A DNA stretch of 64,000 nucleotides from contig NC_087377.1 in NCBI RefSeq assembly GCF_963675165.1, positions 4,249,542 through 4,313,541 on the forward strand, read 5' to 3'. Under the pieces are notes generated by a model, which was not told the DNA's origin, did not search any database, and was given only the letters and a program-made list of their open reading frames with translations. The DNA is from Halichondria panicea. Its lineage: Eukaryota; Porifera; Demospongiae; Suberitida; Halichondriidae. Position 1 is the first letter of the stretch; every line of letters starts with the position of its first letter. Positions 54,057 through 64,000 of this stretch are shown piece after piece. The position numbers and the translations under genes were made by a program.

Positions 54057-54425
54057 ATGGCTGCATTTCTGGCAACAGGAGGCAGCACCACAGTCCCCTG
54101 TTGCTAAAGCCTAAGCTGATGTACTACTCTGACTGTGTGTGCATGCAGTTGTGTTGCTGATAGCAATGAGCCCTCTATTAAGCGATTGAAAGCGTATGTG
54201 CATGCAAGACCAACTATATACACTTCCCTCCCCAGTGGCGAAAAATCTGACTTTATACGCTTGCATGGCTCTCAGTCCTGACAAGTTGATTAACAGTGTC
54301 TTTTTTTTCTTCTTGAATGTGATGGGTTCTTTGAAGTGAGTGCAATTTCTACAAAACTTCTTGTTTCAGTGTTTCTGCTTATTGCAGGGCAGAGAAAGAG
54401 AGTGCAAAAATTATAATGGTAAAAA
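54057..54425 (+). pseudogene. CaaX-family copy 3, heavily degraded
   Basis: Begins aaaATGGCTGCATTTCTGGC and follows the family order (gcaacaggaggcagcaccac, tgatgtactactctgactgt, ttgattaacagtgtc, aaacttcttgtttc, agagagtgcaaaa). It has many indels, including atgc at 54141-54146 and catg at 54262-54267, plus a large gap in the N-terminus. The end with the CaaX box is lost. Confidence 0.8.
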
Positions 54426-54429
54426 AAGA

Positions 54430-54660
54430 AGACCATGCCGGTATTTATAAATGTCCATGAGTATTTATAAACTTGAATTAATGTCCATTAGGTATATGCA
54501 AATACTCATGGACATTTCAAGTATAAATACCCATGGACATTAAACACCCGCATGGGCATTTATAAATACTAATGGACATACATAAAATACCCATGGACAC
54601 AATTCTAATAAATATAATTATACCCACTAACATTTTTAAATACCTGCATATTATTATACC
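54430..54660 (+). repeat. Cluster of catggacat/tatttataaa repeats
   Basis: Irregular alternation of tatttataaat, atgtccat and acccatggacat in both orientations, over ten short units. It starts where copy 3 breaks off. Capable of folding; non-coding. Confidence 0.75.
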
Positions 54661-55721
54661 CTTGTACCATGATGTGCTCTGACACTATAAGGAATATCAA
54701 TTCACTCCAGGGTACAAATCCCATGTACCCTTCTAGGATGTACATGGTTAATTAAATGTGGTCAGCCTAAGGACCCTCTCTTTTAAACAACACTTATTCT
54801 ATACCTTACAACAATTGTGGAAAGCACAAAAATGGTGAAGATCAATTCTTCAGTATCCAATCAGATTATAAATGGGTTGGATAACAGCTTCTAATCAATA
54901 GATGTTCATAGTTACAAGCACTATACCTGTACCATGGTATGGACATCTGTGTGTGTATTGTTTGTAACTAACCTCGTGCGCCCTCGGGAATACATACAAC
55001 TGCCCTCGGTATAGATTCAATACACCCTTAATATCATCCATGGTACAACTATATTACATGTACAACAATTGAAACACATGACTCATAACGTACAATGTAT
55101 GGACAGATATATGTCCATATATCCTGCACTCTACTGTTGTAGTAACTATGAGTTTTCATCTTGTAGGGTACCAAGGGCGTATATAGTAAAGATATACGCC
55201 CGGATTGCATTTATCCCTGTGTTTAGGTCAAGATTATAATTATATACACTCTCAACTTATCTTAAATATAATTAGCCAACAAATAGTGAAGGTGCATGGC
55301 AGGATAAAACCATGAACAGTGCACGGGGGGGGGGGGGGCGGGGAAAGCTTCCCAAACACTTCAGCTTCCCCCCAAACAGTATTAATAGCTCACCCCTAAC
55401 AAATTGCTTTGCTATTAATTACTGTATACTTTTGTCACTCCATACTTACATTACTAACTATAATAATTCATCCCCCCACCCCCCCCAAAACATTTAGATA
55501 GAACCTTGTCAGCATTGTATTTAGCTATTATGGCTTGGGGTTTTGGATCTATAAAGGGCAACTGGACTATAATAATACATGACATCATTGTTACCAACTT
55601 TGGTAAATCTATATATAAAATGATAATGTCATAATAATATTAAGAGCTGCTATAGCTGCTTGCTCTATCAAAATTCTGTGTGGACCACAAAGTGAAAGTG
55701 ATACTATTTTGCAAATTGACA

Positions 55722-56219
55722 ATGGCTGCCATATTAGAGAGAGCAGCTACTGATCAAGCCAACAGGATACGACACAACTATCCCTAACTCCCCTGTTGCT
55801 AAGCTGATGTACTACTTTCATTGTGTGTGCTGTTGTGTTGCTGATAGCGATGACCCCTCTATTCAGCGATTGAGAGCATACAAAACCAACTACACTTCCC
55901 TCTCCAGTGCCAAAAAATCTGCACTTCTGACTTTATGCTTGGCTCTCAGCCCTGACAAATTGATTAATAGTGTCTTCTTCTTGAATGAAGATATTAATGG
56001 AGTAAACAAGTTCTTTGAAGTGAGTGCAGTTTCTACGAAACTTCTTGTTTCAGAGTCTCTGCTTATTGGAGGACAGAGGAAAAGAGTACCAAAAATTATG
56101 ATGTTCAAAAAAGAGTGGATAGAGAGGTAATTGAAGAGTTTTGTGGAGTCCTCTCAAGGGTCCAACCGATTATTAAGACAGCCAGATACTTCGTGGTGCT
56201 GCTGTACCATTTTGTGATT
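55722..56219 (+). pseudogene. CaaX-family copy 4, frame broken at both ends
   Basis: Starts ATGGCTGCCATATTAGAGAG, but a 2-bp loss in the gagagagag run shifts the frame after about 8 codons. The core is open from 55807 (MYYFHCVCCCVADSDDPSIQ on). A deletion of about 13 bp after KKEWIER then creates a TAA at 56128. Downstream DNA still encodes DTSWCCCTIL and stop. The conserved upstream block is present at 55670-55721. Confidence 0.8.
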
Positions 56220-56399
56220 TATAATTATAGATGTGCCTATAAATTATTATACAAACACAACGCTTATAACTGTATAGTGTGCAATTTTACAGTAGTCATT
56301 AATGGATTAATTTTAACGTGTGTGCTGATTGCATGTGTGATTATAATTATAATCGCATGTTGTCCTATTATTCACTGTGATTCGTACAGTGATTAATTG

Positions 56400-58140
56400 C
56401 GTATCAGTAATTGCACGTCGTTAAGGCAGTAATTGCACGTCATCATTAACGACGTGCAGAATGTCCTTGAAACTGCATCACAAACGATTAACAATCAATA
56501 GTATGGCTATGTGCGCTTGCTAATGCCTCTCGCCATGTTTTGCTTTCGCTCAAAAGTATTAGAGCGTTATAGAAGAGGTAAATAATTTGCAATGTGCTTT
56601 GATTGTTTCACAAGAAAGGGGTGTCCACAGTTAATAGTGCATACTGATCGTCTTAAATGGCCTGTAGCCAAACAGTGGGAGCAAACCTTTGTCAGCAGTA
56701 GTCTGTGAGATAAGATAGACAGAATTCAATCACAGAAAGTAGTGTCTATAAAAATTAAGAAAAGGTTGGTTTGTGGCTTACCAGGGCCTCAACAAAGAAA
56801 AAAATTGATGCTGCCAAGATCTGGGGTTCAAAATGGATTCTCTTACAAATGTAATATTGAGCGCGCATGCGCATTACATCCAGGAATAAGGGGTGTGTGC
56901 AAGTTCAGGAGTGAAGCTAAATACAGGAATATTCCAATGATGTAATTGCCTGCAAACCATAAATAACATTTAAACCCAGTCTCCATACTCACTCTGGTGG
57001 AAAATTAGGTGGGAATTAGCTGTAAGACAAGGTATAGTATTGTATATGTGCTCTCACTGAAGCTTTATAGTACTGGTGCAGTTCGTTCTGTGTTGTACCA
57101 AGGGCATATATGCCCCTTGGTTGTATTTAATAAAACACAAGTATAGTCTATCTATGTATATCTACAATTGCAAGGAATCTTCGTCATCGGTATTGACTAC
57201 ATTGAGCGCTATAGATCTAGTGTATGCTATCAGCAACATCAGGAGTGTATGAAGAGGAGTATCCAACTGTAGCAGTTGTAGTGTAAACCAGGTTCCGATA
57301 TGAGTATGTCATATACCATGTCACTATCAGACCTCATCTAAGTGGGTAGGTGTAATGGTTAATTAGTTAAAATGATATCAGCATACACACGCATGGTCTG
57401 CTGTGGTTTGTACCTCCAGCCCACATTTAATGGCTAACAGTTTACACAACTACAAGTGTTAGTAACATAAATTGTCAGTTTGATCTCTAAAAACTCCATT
57501 CCATTCAATACCAGATGTCATCCACCGCCGTTCTTCAGAAACTTGTCACACACTGAGTGGCTATAGGTATCCACTATGGCATGACTGGACAAGAGCCAGG
57601 AGAATCAGAGCTTCATGAGCTTCATGAGCTTGATTAGGCTGGAGTGGAGGCTAGAGCTTGATGATCATGCACGGGGAAGCCATCTTTGAGTAATAAAATT
57701 GAAAGGTCAAAGTTTGGAATGTTCCCACTTTATTATTATGCCTCGGTGCGCATGTGCAAGCAAGGTATACGGTAGTGTGTTTGTGTGTCTGTGTCTGTGT
57801 GTGTCTGTGTGTCTGTGTACGTACGTGTGTGTGTAGACTGCTACAGCTGCTCAAGGGGATGAATTAAGAGTTTCTATAGTAGGGTTTCCACACAAAAATC
57901 TGATCTCTACAAAATGGTGTTTTGAGTGATTGTGCATACAAAGCAACTAAAATAAAGCACGCAGCCAAAAATTCGCATTGAAATACCTTTTCTTTCTTGC
58001 ACAATAGCACCCGTTAACTCTCACCACAACTATGCGCTTGCATGCAATATTTCCACTCTAAAGAAAGCACACTTCAAAGTTAAATTTCAAAACTTTTGTT
58101 GAAGCATAGATAAAGGAATATTGTGCTGCAATTCTACACT
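56400..58140. other. Intergenic, repeat debris, no supported gene
   Basis: Includes a ttgcacgtcgttaa/ttaacgacgtgca inverted pair near 56415-56456 that resembles 9130-9200, a diverged relative of 3443-3550 near 56519-56585, and a (GT)n-rich tract at 57771-57836. The 67-residue frame at 56742 lacks support. Confidence 0.5.
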
Positions 58141-58147
58141 TCAAGGT

Positions 58148-58998
58148 ACAGGGTTTTGCAGAATTCTTGCAACAGGGCTAAACAGACACAGCAATGACTT
58201 CCATATATGGAAGTCAAGTCAACTGCTGACTTAAAATATTGCGTGTACTATGCAGGGTGTCATACTGCTCATACAGAGGAGGGATATGATTATATCCCTC
58301 CTCTGGCTCCAATCCCCCCCCTAAAATGTGCATTTAAGTACTGAGTTGTATTTGAGTGTCCATAGCGGTAGGGTATCGAAATAACTGTTGACCTTTTTTT
58401 TTATGTTCTGGTGATGTTTCAAATGGTAATGTTTGAAAGTCCCCTCTCTAATTGCAATTGTATGACACTCTGGTATGTGTATAATTATTTGAATGGCTTG
58501 AATTGAAAGTTGTCCTGTGAGCCTAAAAGAGAGCATCACAAGATCAGGAGGATATCCTGACAAGATTTAAGGTGGTGCATGGACGGTGTACCAGGTGGAA
58601 ATGTCGTAAAGTTGATGACAAGACAATTTGCTTCAACTGTGTGCAGAACTGTTGCTCTTTTCAATGACACCCTGATAAGCATTTCCATGGTGCACCACCC
58701 ACCACCTTAATTAAATCTTGTGAATAAGCTGATGCTCTCTTAAGGCTCCAGGACATCTTTCAATTCAAAATACAGATACCTGCACATGTACAATAATAAA
58801 AGTAATAATAAAATTAATAGTAAAAGTCAGCAGTTGACTTCCATATATGGAAGTCATTGCTGTGTCTGCTTAGCCCTGTTACAAGAACTCTGCAAAACCC
58901 TGTACCCAAAATATTATAGTCAGCAGTTGACTTCCATATATGGAAGTCTTTGCAGTGTCTGTTTAGCCCTGTTGCAAGGATTTTGCAAAACCCTGTAA
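58148..58998. repeat. Large foldback element with a doubled right arm
   Basis: Left arm 58148-58231 (tacagggttttgcagaattc ... tgacttccatatatggaagtca) is inverted at 58827-58905, and the right arm is repeated again at 58918-58998. An inner inverted pair lies at about 58495-58604 against 58680-58775 (aagatttaaggtggtg and ttgaaag.tgtcctg). Each arm includes the 20-bp palindrome gacttccatatatggaagtc. No ORF of interest. Confidence 0.8.
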
Positions 58999-59169
58999 GT
59001 AGTTTAGAGCAGAATTGAACAATTGTATTTAGTTGTCAAAGCCTGATGTATTTTTACAACTATACAACCAAAAATTGAAAATGTTGTTTTGATACGTTCT
59101 AGAGTTGACTGCATGCAGGTATTGACCTTAGTACATCAGTAAAATAGCCAATTCAATAGGTAAAATATC

Positions 59170-59530
59170 TCTTTCCAGGTCAATCGCACACAATCTGGAA
59201 GGAACTTTAGTTTGCATCTGAGCCCAACCCACCAAATTAGCTTGATTTTATCACCGCCCCCAATGAAGTGGCTATGGCTTAGTAGAAATGGGAGTGGGTC
59301 AATGGCTGTGCACAAACTAACCATCGATTTTTATGCCTTGCTGCTGCCTCGATGGAAGTATGTGTGGCCTTTATAAAAGCTGCACTCTGGTCAACTAAGC
59401 TGCTTAGCGCATGTAGACTGTTGTTGCTTGTGTCCACTTGTGAAGTGCCTGTGTACACAAATTAATGGCTTGCTGCTTCCTCTTTGAAAATATTCTATGG
59501 CTACGTCCAGAAGGTCTACCAATGGATACT
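59170..59530 (-). repeat. Dispersed repeat, inverted relative of 2550-2905
   Basis: Same ordered strings as 2550-2905 on the opposite strand: gccatagccacttcattggg, catacttccatc, cttcctctttgaaaatattc complement, and ggtagaccttctgga complement. Non-coding. Confidence 0.65.
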
Positions 59531-59539
59531 ACTCAGTCC

Positions 59540-61160
59540 TACATGCTGTATAGCTGGTTTTAAACCTTTTTTTTTTTTTAAGTGTCCTAATTGGAGCAGA
59601 ACTTCAAAGGATAATCGCATTTATGATACTATCCAATCTACCACAGAATCCAATATCATCCAACATTCACAAGTTGATAGCACGCTCCCTCCCAGCTTGT
59701 TATTGTAAGACCAATAAAGGGCAGAGGAGGTTGGACACAAATCATCATGACGCCTTCAGTCATGTGATAATTATAAACCTTTATAGAATTCCTTTGAGGG
59801 TCAAAGGTGAGAATGTAAAAGCTTATCAGAAGCAGGGATAAAGTAAGTGCAAGTAAGAGCTTGGAGAACGCTAAAGAGAAACAGATTAATGGTGCCCTGA
59901 CCTCCTCTGCTCATATAGATCATAATCCTGTTAAACAAAAATTGGAAAAGTGTCAAAAAAATCTAAATACTAGTCTAGATCCATCTTAGTCTCCACTAGC
60001 CCCGGTTAAAATTGGGTCTGGAGAACTTCCTATCAACGAGTTGTGTAAGGCCTTACGTGGCTAATAGTAAATAGTGGTCACAAATAATATTATTCATAGT
60101 TGATGACCACAGTGTGATTACAATAATGTGAAAACCACAGTTCTGCCATAGTTGAGAAACTCTAGAGTCCTGCATGCTCAGTGCTCAAATCGAAATAGAT
60201 CTACCATGCAGGTGTAGGAGAGAAGCTATAGCAACTACTAGAGTCACTAGAAAGATCTAGACTGAGCTGAAACCAGGCAGTTATGTTTTAAGGTTCTCAT
60301 GGATTCAGTTTTCAGAGCAAAAGATGCAAATCAAGTCTCATTAATATTTGCAGTGCTGCCACTTGAATATAGATTGCTGATTTCAGGTATAGATCTAGAT
60401 GTATTATAGTAGGAGACATCCTTGAAGCTACAACTCAGCTCTTGCTTCTGTGCAACTACCCATGGAACTTCTCTCTCTTTCTGTGATCTTTTCTGGGATA
60501 GTCTTACAGCATAAATAAACCATTATTGTCAGTTGCATCTAGCTGGAAACTGTAGCAAGTTGGGCAACAAGAAGGCTGCTTTGCATAACTTCTTTTCCTT
60601 CTTTTTGCCTCCATTGACCGCAGTGGTTAACACGCCGAGAAATCTGTACATAGGAAGTTCACCAGACCCATGTTATCGACCTAGCGTTCAAATAGAAAAC
60701 ATCCGGGGATGGCTGCGCGAGACTAGATCCATCTTGGAATCTTTTCAGCAGTGTAGGGAAGGTGAGAGGGCGGTGGGAATGCTCCTAGACCACTTCTGGC
60801 TACTTGCAGTGTCTCCGCACAGCTTACAAAACAGTGGAGCATAATCGGCCATTTTAATTAGAGCGCACGTGATAAAACCTGACGGTGGATGACGGGTGTC
60901 CAACCTCCTCTGAATAAAGGGATATGACTGTAAATGACTGTAGATTGCTAAAAATCAATTTGAGCAAAAGGGGGGTTCCTTTGCTCCGGCCCTTGGATCT
61001 CCCCCTGGATCCGCCACTGACAAGTTAGAATGCACTAGAGTAAGTAACCAATTTTCGCCAGACATCTATAATCGGCGGCTATATTGCAGGTTTGTATACA
61101 GCGGTTTACTATAATTAATCGTTGTATTACACCGGCTCAAAGAATGCTGATGTGTTGAGT
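59540..61160. other. Intergenic stretch without a supported gene
   Basis: The longest frame (103 residues, 60533-60844) starts in hydrophobic sequence and contains no motif I know. cccctggatccgccactgac near 61000 looks like repeat junk. Confidence 0.45.
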
Positions 61161-61191
61161 GTACTATTATGTGTGGCATTCTCGTTACCTA

Positions 61192-61331
61192 GGAAACACA
61201 AAGATGATCAGTTTGACCACTTCACAGAGGATCAGAAATCTCTCGTCAGGAACGCTATAAGCAAGTCTATTGACTACCTCAAGGAAAATAACCATGGAAA
61301 TACTTTAGGTATTGAAGACTATCTGAACTAA
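61192..61331 (+). pseudogene. Orphan copy of the last exon of sulfotransferase C
   Basis: After a ttacctag acceptor, KHKDDQFDHFTEDQKSLVRN through NNHGNTLGIEDYLN and stop is identical to 46564-46702 except for one Arg-to-Lys change. No catalytic exons precede it, so it is a duplicate carried along with the downstream CaaX gene. Confidence 0.9.
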
Positions 61332-61628
61332 CCGAATCACAATTTCAAAATCAATTAATCATCTGTACTTTGATACCTGTCTATAATAGCTAATAATTAT
61401 TGTTTCCCGGGCCATTAATTATTCTAATCTATAGCTAACAAAATAGTGGTGGTGTACGGTGTCACTATTAAATATAGAATGCAATTTGACTATAACAAAA
61501 TTAATTGGCATGCATGCATGATAGAATTCATGATTACCATGTTTGGTTATCTGATAAGAGAGTTGCTGGCTGCTTGCTATCTGTCTGAACAACAAGTGAA
61601 AGTGGTACTGTCTGCAAACTAATTGACA

Positions 61629-62096
61629 ATGGCTGCAATAATGGAGAGAGAGCAGCTACTGATCAAGCCAACAGGGAACACAGTGATTGTCCCTGACTCT
61701 CCTGTTGCTAAGCTGATGTACTACTTTCATTGTGTGTGCAGTTGTGTTGCTGATAGTGATGACCCTTCTATTAAACGATTGAGAGCATTCCAAACCAACT
61801 ACAATTCCCTCTCCAGTGAAGAAGTATCGACACTTTTGGTTTTATGCTTGGCTCTCAGCCCTGACAAGTTGATTAATAGTGTCTTCTTCTTGAATAAAGA
61901 TATCAATGGAAGAAATGAGTTTTTTGAAGTCAGTGCAGTTTCCACAAAACTTCTTGTTTCAGAGTCTCTGCTTATTGGAGGGCAGAGGAAGAGAGTGCAA
62001 AAAATTATGATGTTCAAGAAAGAGTGGTTAGAGAGGAACTATATTCAGCCACTAAAGAGTTTTGTGCCGTCTACTTCGTGCTGTACCATTTTGTGA
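61629..62096 (+). CDS. CaaX-family gene, copy 5, intact, 155 residues
   Basis: Frame from MAAIMEREQLLIKPTGNTVI to LKSFVPSTSCCTIL and stop; an in-frame ATG 6 bp upstream is less likely by context. The core matches copy 2, but the linker before the CaaX box is shorter (SFVPSTS in place of the SSQGSNRLRQPEQ stretch). The CTIL end predicts geranylgeranylation by GGTase I. It lies about 300 bp after the orphan sulfotransferase exon. Role unknown. Confidence 0.75.
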   Translation: MAAIMEREQLLIKPTGNTVIVPDSPVAKLMYYFHCVCSCVADSDDPSIKRLRAFQTNYNSLSSEEVSTLLVLCLALSPDKLINSVFFLNKDINGRNEFFEVSAVSTKLLVSESLLIGGQRKRVQKIMMFKKEWLERNYIQPLKSFVPSTSCCTIL

Positions 62097-62540
62097 CCAG
62101 ATTAGATGTGCATGCCTATATACTAACACATGCATAATTATATAATAGTATAGTTATAGTGTGATCATTACACATTATTAGGATGCATGGTGAACATCTG
62201 TCCACATTGTATAATTATACAATAAGATAGTCTTATGTGTAAATCGAAACTCAACATGACATGATTGTGTACATATACTGCATGCATTGTACAAAAATTA
62301 TTGCACAACTATTAATAATGTACAACAATTGAAACACTTGCATGCATGCATGACTCATATAAATTAATAATTAACGTACAATGCATGAACAGATGTCACC
62401 ATCCTATATTCACCATGTTCAATATAGGGTGCACCTAGCTGTGGTGAACATCTGTCCATACATTGTACAGTAAGAGTAATGATTTAAACTGCATGCATTG
62501 TATATAAGGAAATGAATACATTTAAGGAACACACAAACAG

Positions 62541-63134
62541 GTATATAGATGAATAAACATGTTAGCTCCCTAACAAATTGCATTGCTATAACTGTTTTTT
62601 GCTGCATGTATATGGGCCCCATGCATATACTTAATTCATATCCCCCCAAACAGTAGATTGAACCTTGTCACTATAATTATAATGGTGGCCTGGAGCATTG
62701 TGTCTACTATAATTATGACAATTAACATACAGCAACATAAACTATATAGGAACCATGTTTGGTGCTATAATAGTTGGGTGCAAAGATTTTGTGCATCTAT
62801 AGATCTAGAGAATAATTATGATGGAAGTGTACTTTGCTGGGCTGCTTGCATATACAATAAGTTATAACTATTCATGCATCATGCATGCATGTAAATCTTT
62901 ACATGTAATTGCATGTTTTCCAAGTTTAAGAAATTTGTTCATGGGTTAGCATTGTAGATATAATATGCCACACAATCAGCACACACGTTAAATCCATTAA
63001 TACCTAGATCTACTAGCTATAATTAATAAGACACATCATAAAAATTAATGTTACACTGTAGTTATAAGCGTTATTATAATATAAAATATATAATAAATAT
63101 ATAATAGTATTAGGCACATCTAATAATTATATGG
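62541..63134. other. Intergenic stretch, no gene seen
   Basis: AT-rich with tataattata and catgcatg strings; the flank of CaaX copy 6 begins near its right end. A 69-residue frame at 62658 is unsupported. Confidence 0.5.
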
Positions 63135-63659
63135 TCACAAAATGGTACAGCAGCACCACGAAGTATCTTGTTCTGGCTGTCTTAATCGGTTGGACCCTTG
63201 AGAGGACTCCACGAAACTCTTCAATGGCTGAAGGTAGTACCTCTCTATCCACTCTATCTTGAACTTCATTATTTTTTGCACTCTCTTCCTCTGCCCTCCA
63301 ATAAGCAGAGACTCTGAAACAAGAAGTTTCGTAGAAACTGTGCTCACTTCAAAGAACTTGTTTACTCCATTGATATCTTCATTCAAGAAGAAGACACTAT
63401 TAATCAACTTGTCAGGGCTGAGAGCCAAGCATATAAAGTCAGAAGTGCAGATTCTTCGGCATGCACTGGAGAGGAAAGTGTAGTTGGTCTTGTACGCTCT
63501 CAATCGCTGAATAGAGGGGTCTCATCGCTATCAGCAACACAACAGCACACACAATGAAAGTAGTACATCAGCTTAGCAACAGGGGAGTTAGGGATAGTCA
63601 CTGTTTGTCCTGCATGTTGGCTTGATCTGTAGCTGCTCTCTCTCCAGAAATGCAGCCAT
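63135..63659 (-). pseudogene. CaaX-family copy 6, inverted, frame broken
   Basis: Minus-strand copy starting ATGGCTGCATTTCTGGAGAG and ending DTSWCCCTIL and stop. It has at least four indels: atgc near 63611-63616, 2 bp in gatgagaccc near 63522, atgc near 63459-63464, and 2 bp in tttatatgc near 63433. The longest open piece (63135-63503) holds the core and the CaaX box. The conserved upstream block follows at 63660-63715. It is the only copy on the minus strand. Confidence 0.85.
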
Positions 63660-64000
63660 TGTTTAATTTACAAGACAGTATCACTTTCACTTTGTGGTCC
63701 ACACAGAATTTATACAGTGCATGCATGCATGCAAGTAGCCAGCAGCTAGCTCTTATATATCACATAATTATTTATATCCTTTCTAAATTCTTGGTAACAA
63801 TGAATTTTATCATGCATGCATGCCAATGTTAATGTATATAGTCCACCTACAGTTGATTTTTAGACCCAATATAATTATACCCACTATATACGTATAACAG
63901 TGATACCACCTTGCAAATGTTACAACAAAACGACGTTTTGTTTTTGACGAACAACAGAAATACTACATATATAAAATGGAACGTAGCCAAATAATAATAA

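Larger units (their letters stand above)
61160..62540 (+). repeat. Segmental duplication, copy 2 (partner 46530-47870)
   Basis: Contains the orphan sulfotransferase exon, CaaX copy 5 and the gaacatctgtcca flank, in the same order and orientation as 46530-47870. It keeps the longer CaaX upstream region. Confidence 0.85.

Noticed and set aside
60533-60844. 103-residue ORF
   Set aside because: No motif, no conserved copy and no splice signals; considered chance.

Overview
The window looks like nuclear DNA of an early-branching animal, most probably a demosponge. That is an inference from AT-rich DNA full of tataattata and gcatgcatgc strings, many short GT-AG introns, many short inverted-repeat elements and animal-type families (WSCD-like sulfotransferases, an HMG-box gene, a long coiled-coil adaptor). 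There are no bacterial operons, rRNA genes or CRISPR arrays, and I recognised no tRNA.

Layout. 1-20 kb is repeat-rich. It holds a LINE C-terminal remnant, the scattered exons of an HMG-box gene with a broken second copy (1.3-17 kb), the 3' ends of two related minus-strand genes with tyrosine-bearing tails (R1 at 5.1-6.5 kb, R2 at 9.5-9.9 kb), another minus-strand gene tail (17.2 kb) and a small minus-strand two-exon gene (18.7-19.1 kb). 20.5-32.6 kb is one 16-exon plus-strand gene for a 745-residue coiled-coil protein with a Pro/Ser/Tyr-rich tail. 33.0-46.7 kb is a tandem array of three plus-strand type II membrane sulfotransferase genes (451, 420 and 623 residues) with shared intron phases. 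47-63.7 kb holds six copies of a small, unrecognised, apparently intronless gene ending in a CaaX prenylation box. Two copies are intact, one has lost its tail by frameshift and three are pseudogenes. Among them lie a decayed RecQ-like helicase facing a DUF6589-like fragment, and large foldback elements.

I derived the exon models by hand from GT/AG signals, reading frame and phase. The four large models (coiled-coil gene and three sulfotransferases) close exactly in frame. The sulfotransferases should act in the Golgi on glycans. The coiled-coil protein is probably a cytosolic scaffold. The CaaX proteins should sit on a membrane through a geranylgeranyl anchor.

Main oddities. Paralogue comparisons show repeated 4-bp insertions of self-complementary tetramers (TGCA/CATG/ATGC and AATT/TTAA), often the very lesions that break gene copies. 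Many 3' splice sites have a (CA)n microsatellite in place of a normal pyrimidine tract. A foldback element with a 6-bp target duplication sits on a splice acceptor. An intron carries a perfect 56-bp palindrome. A 74-bp minisatellite has grown inside one copy of a dispersed inverted-repeat element.
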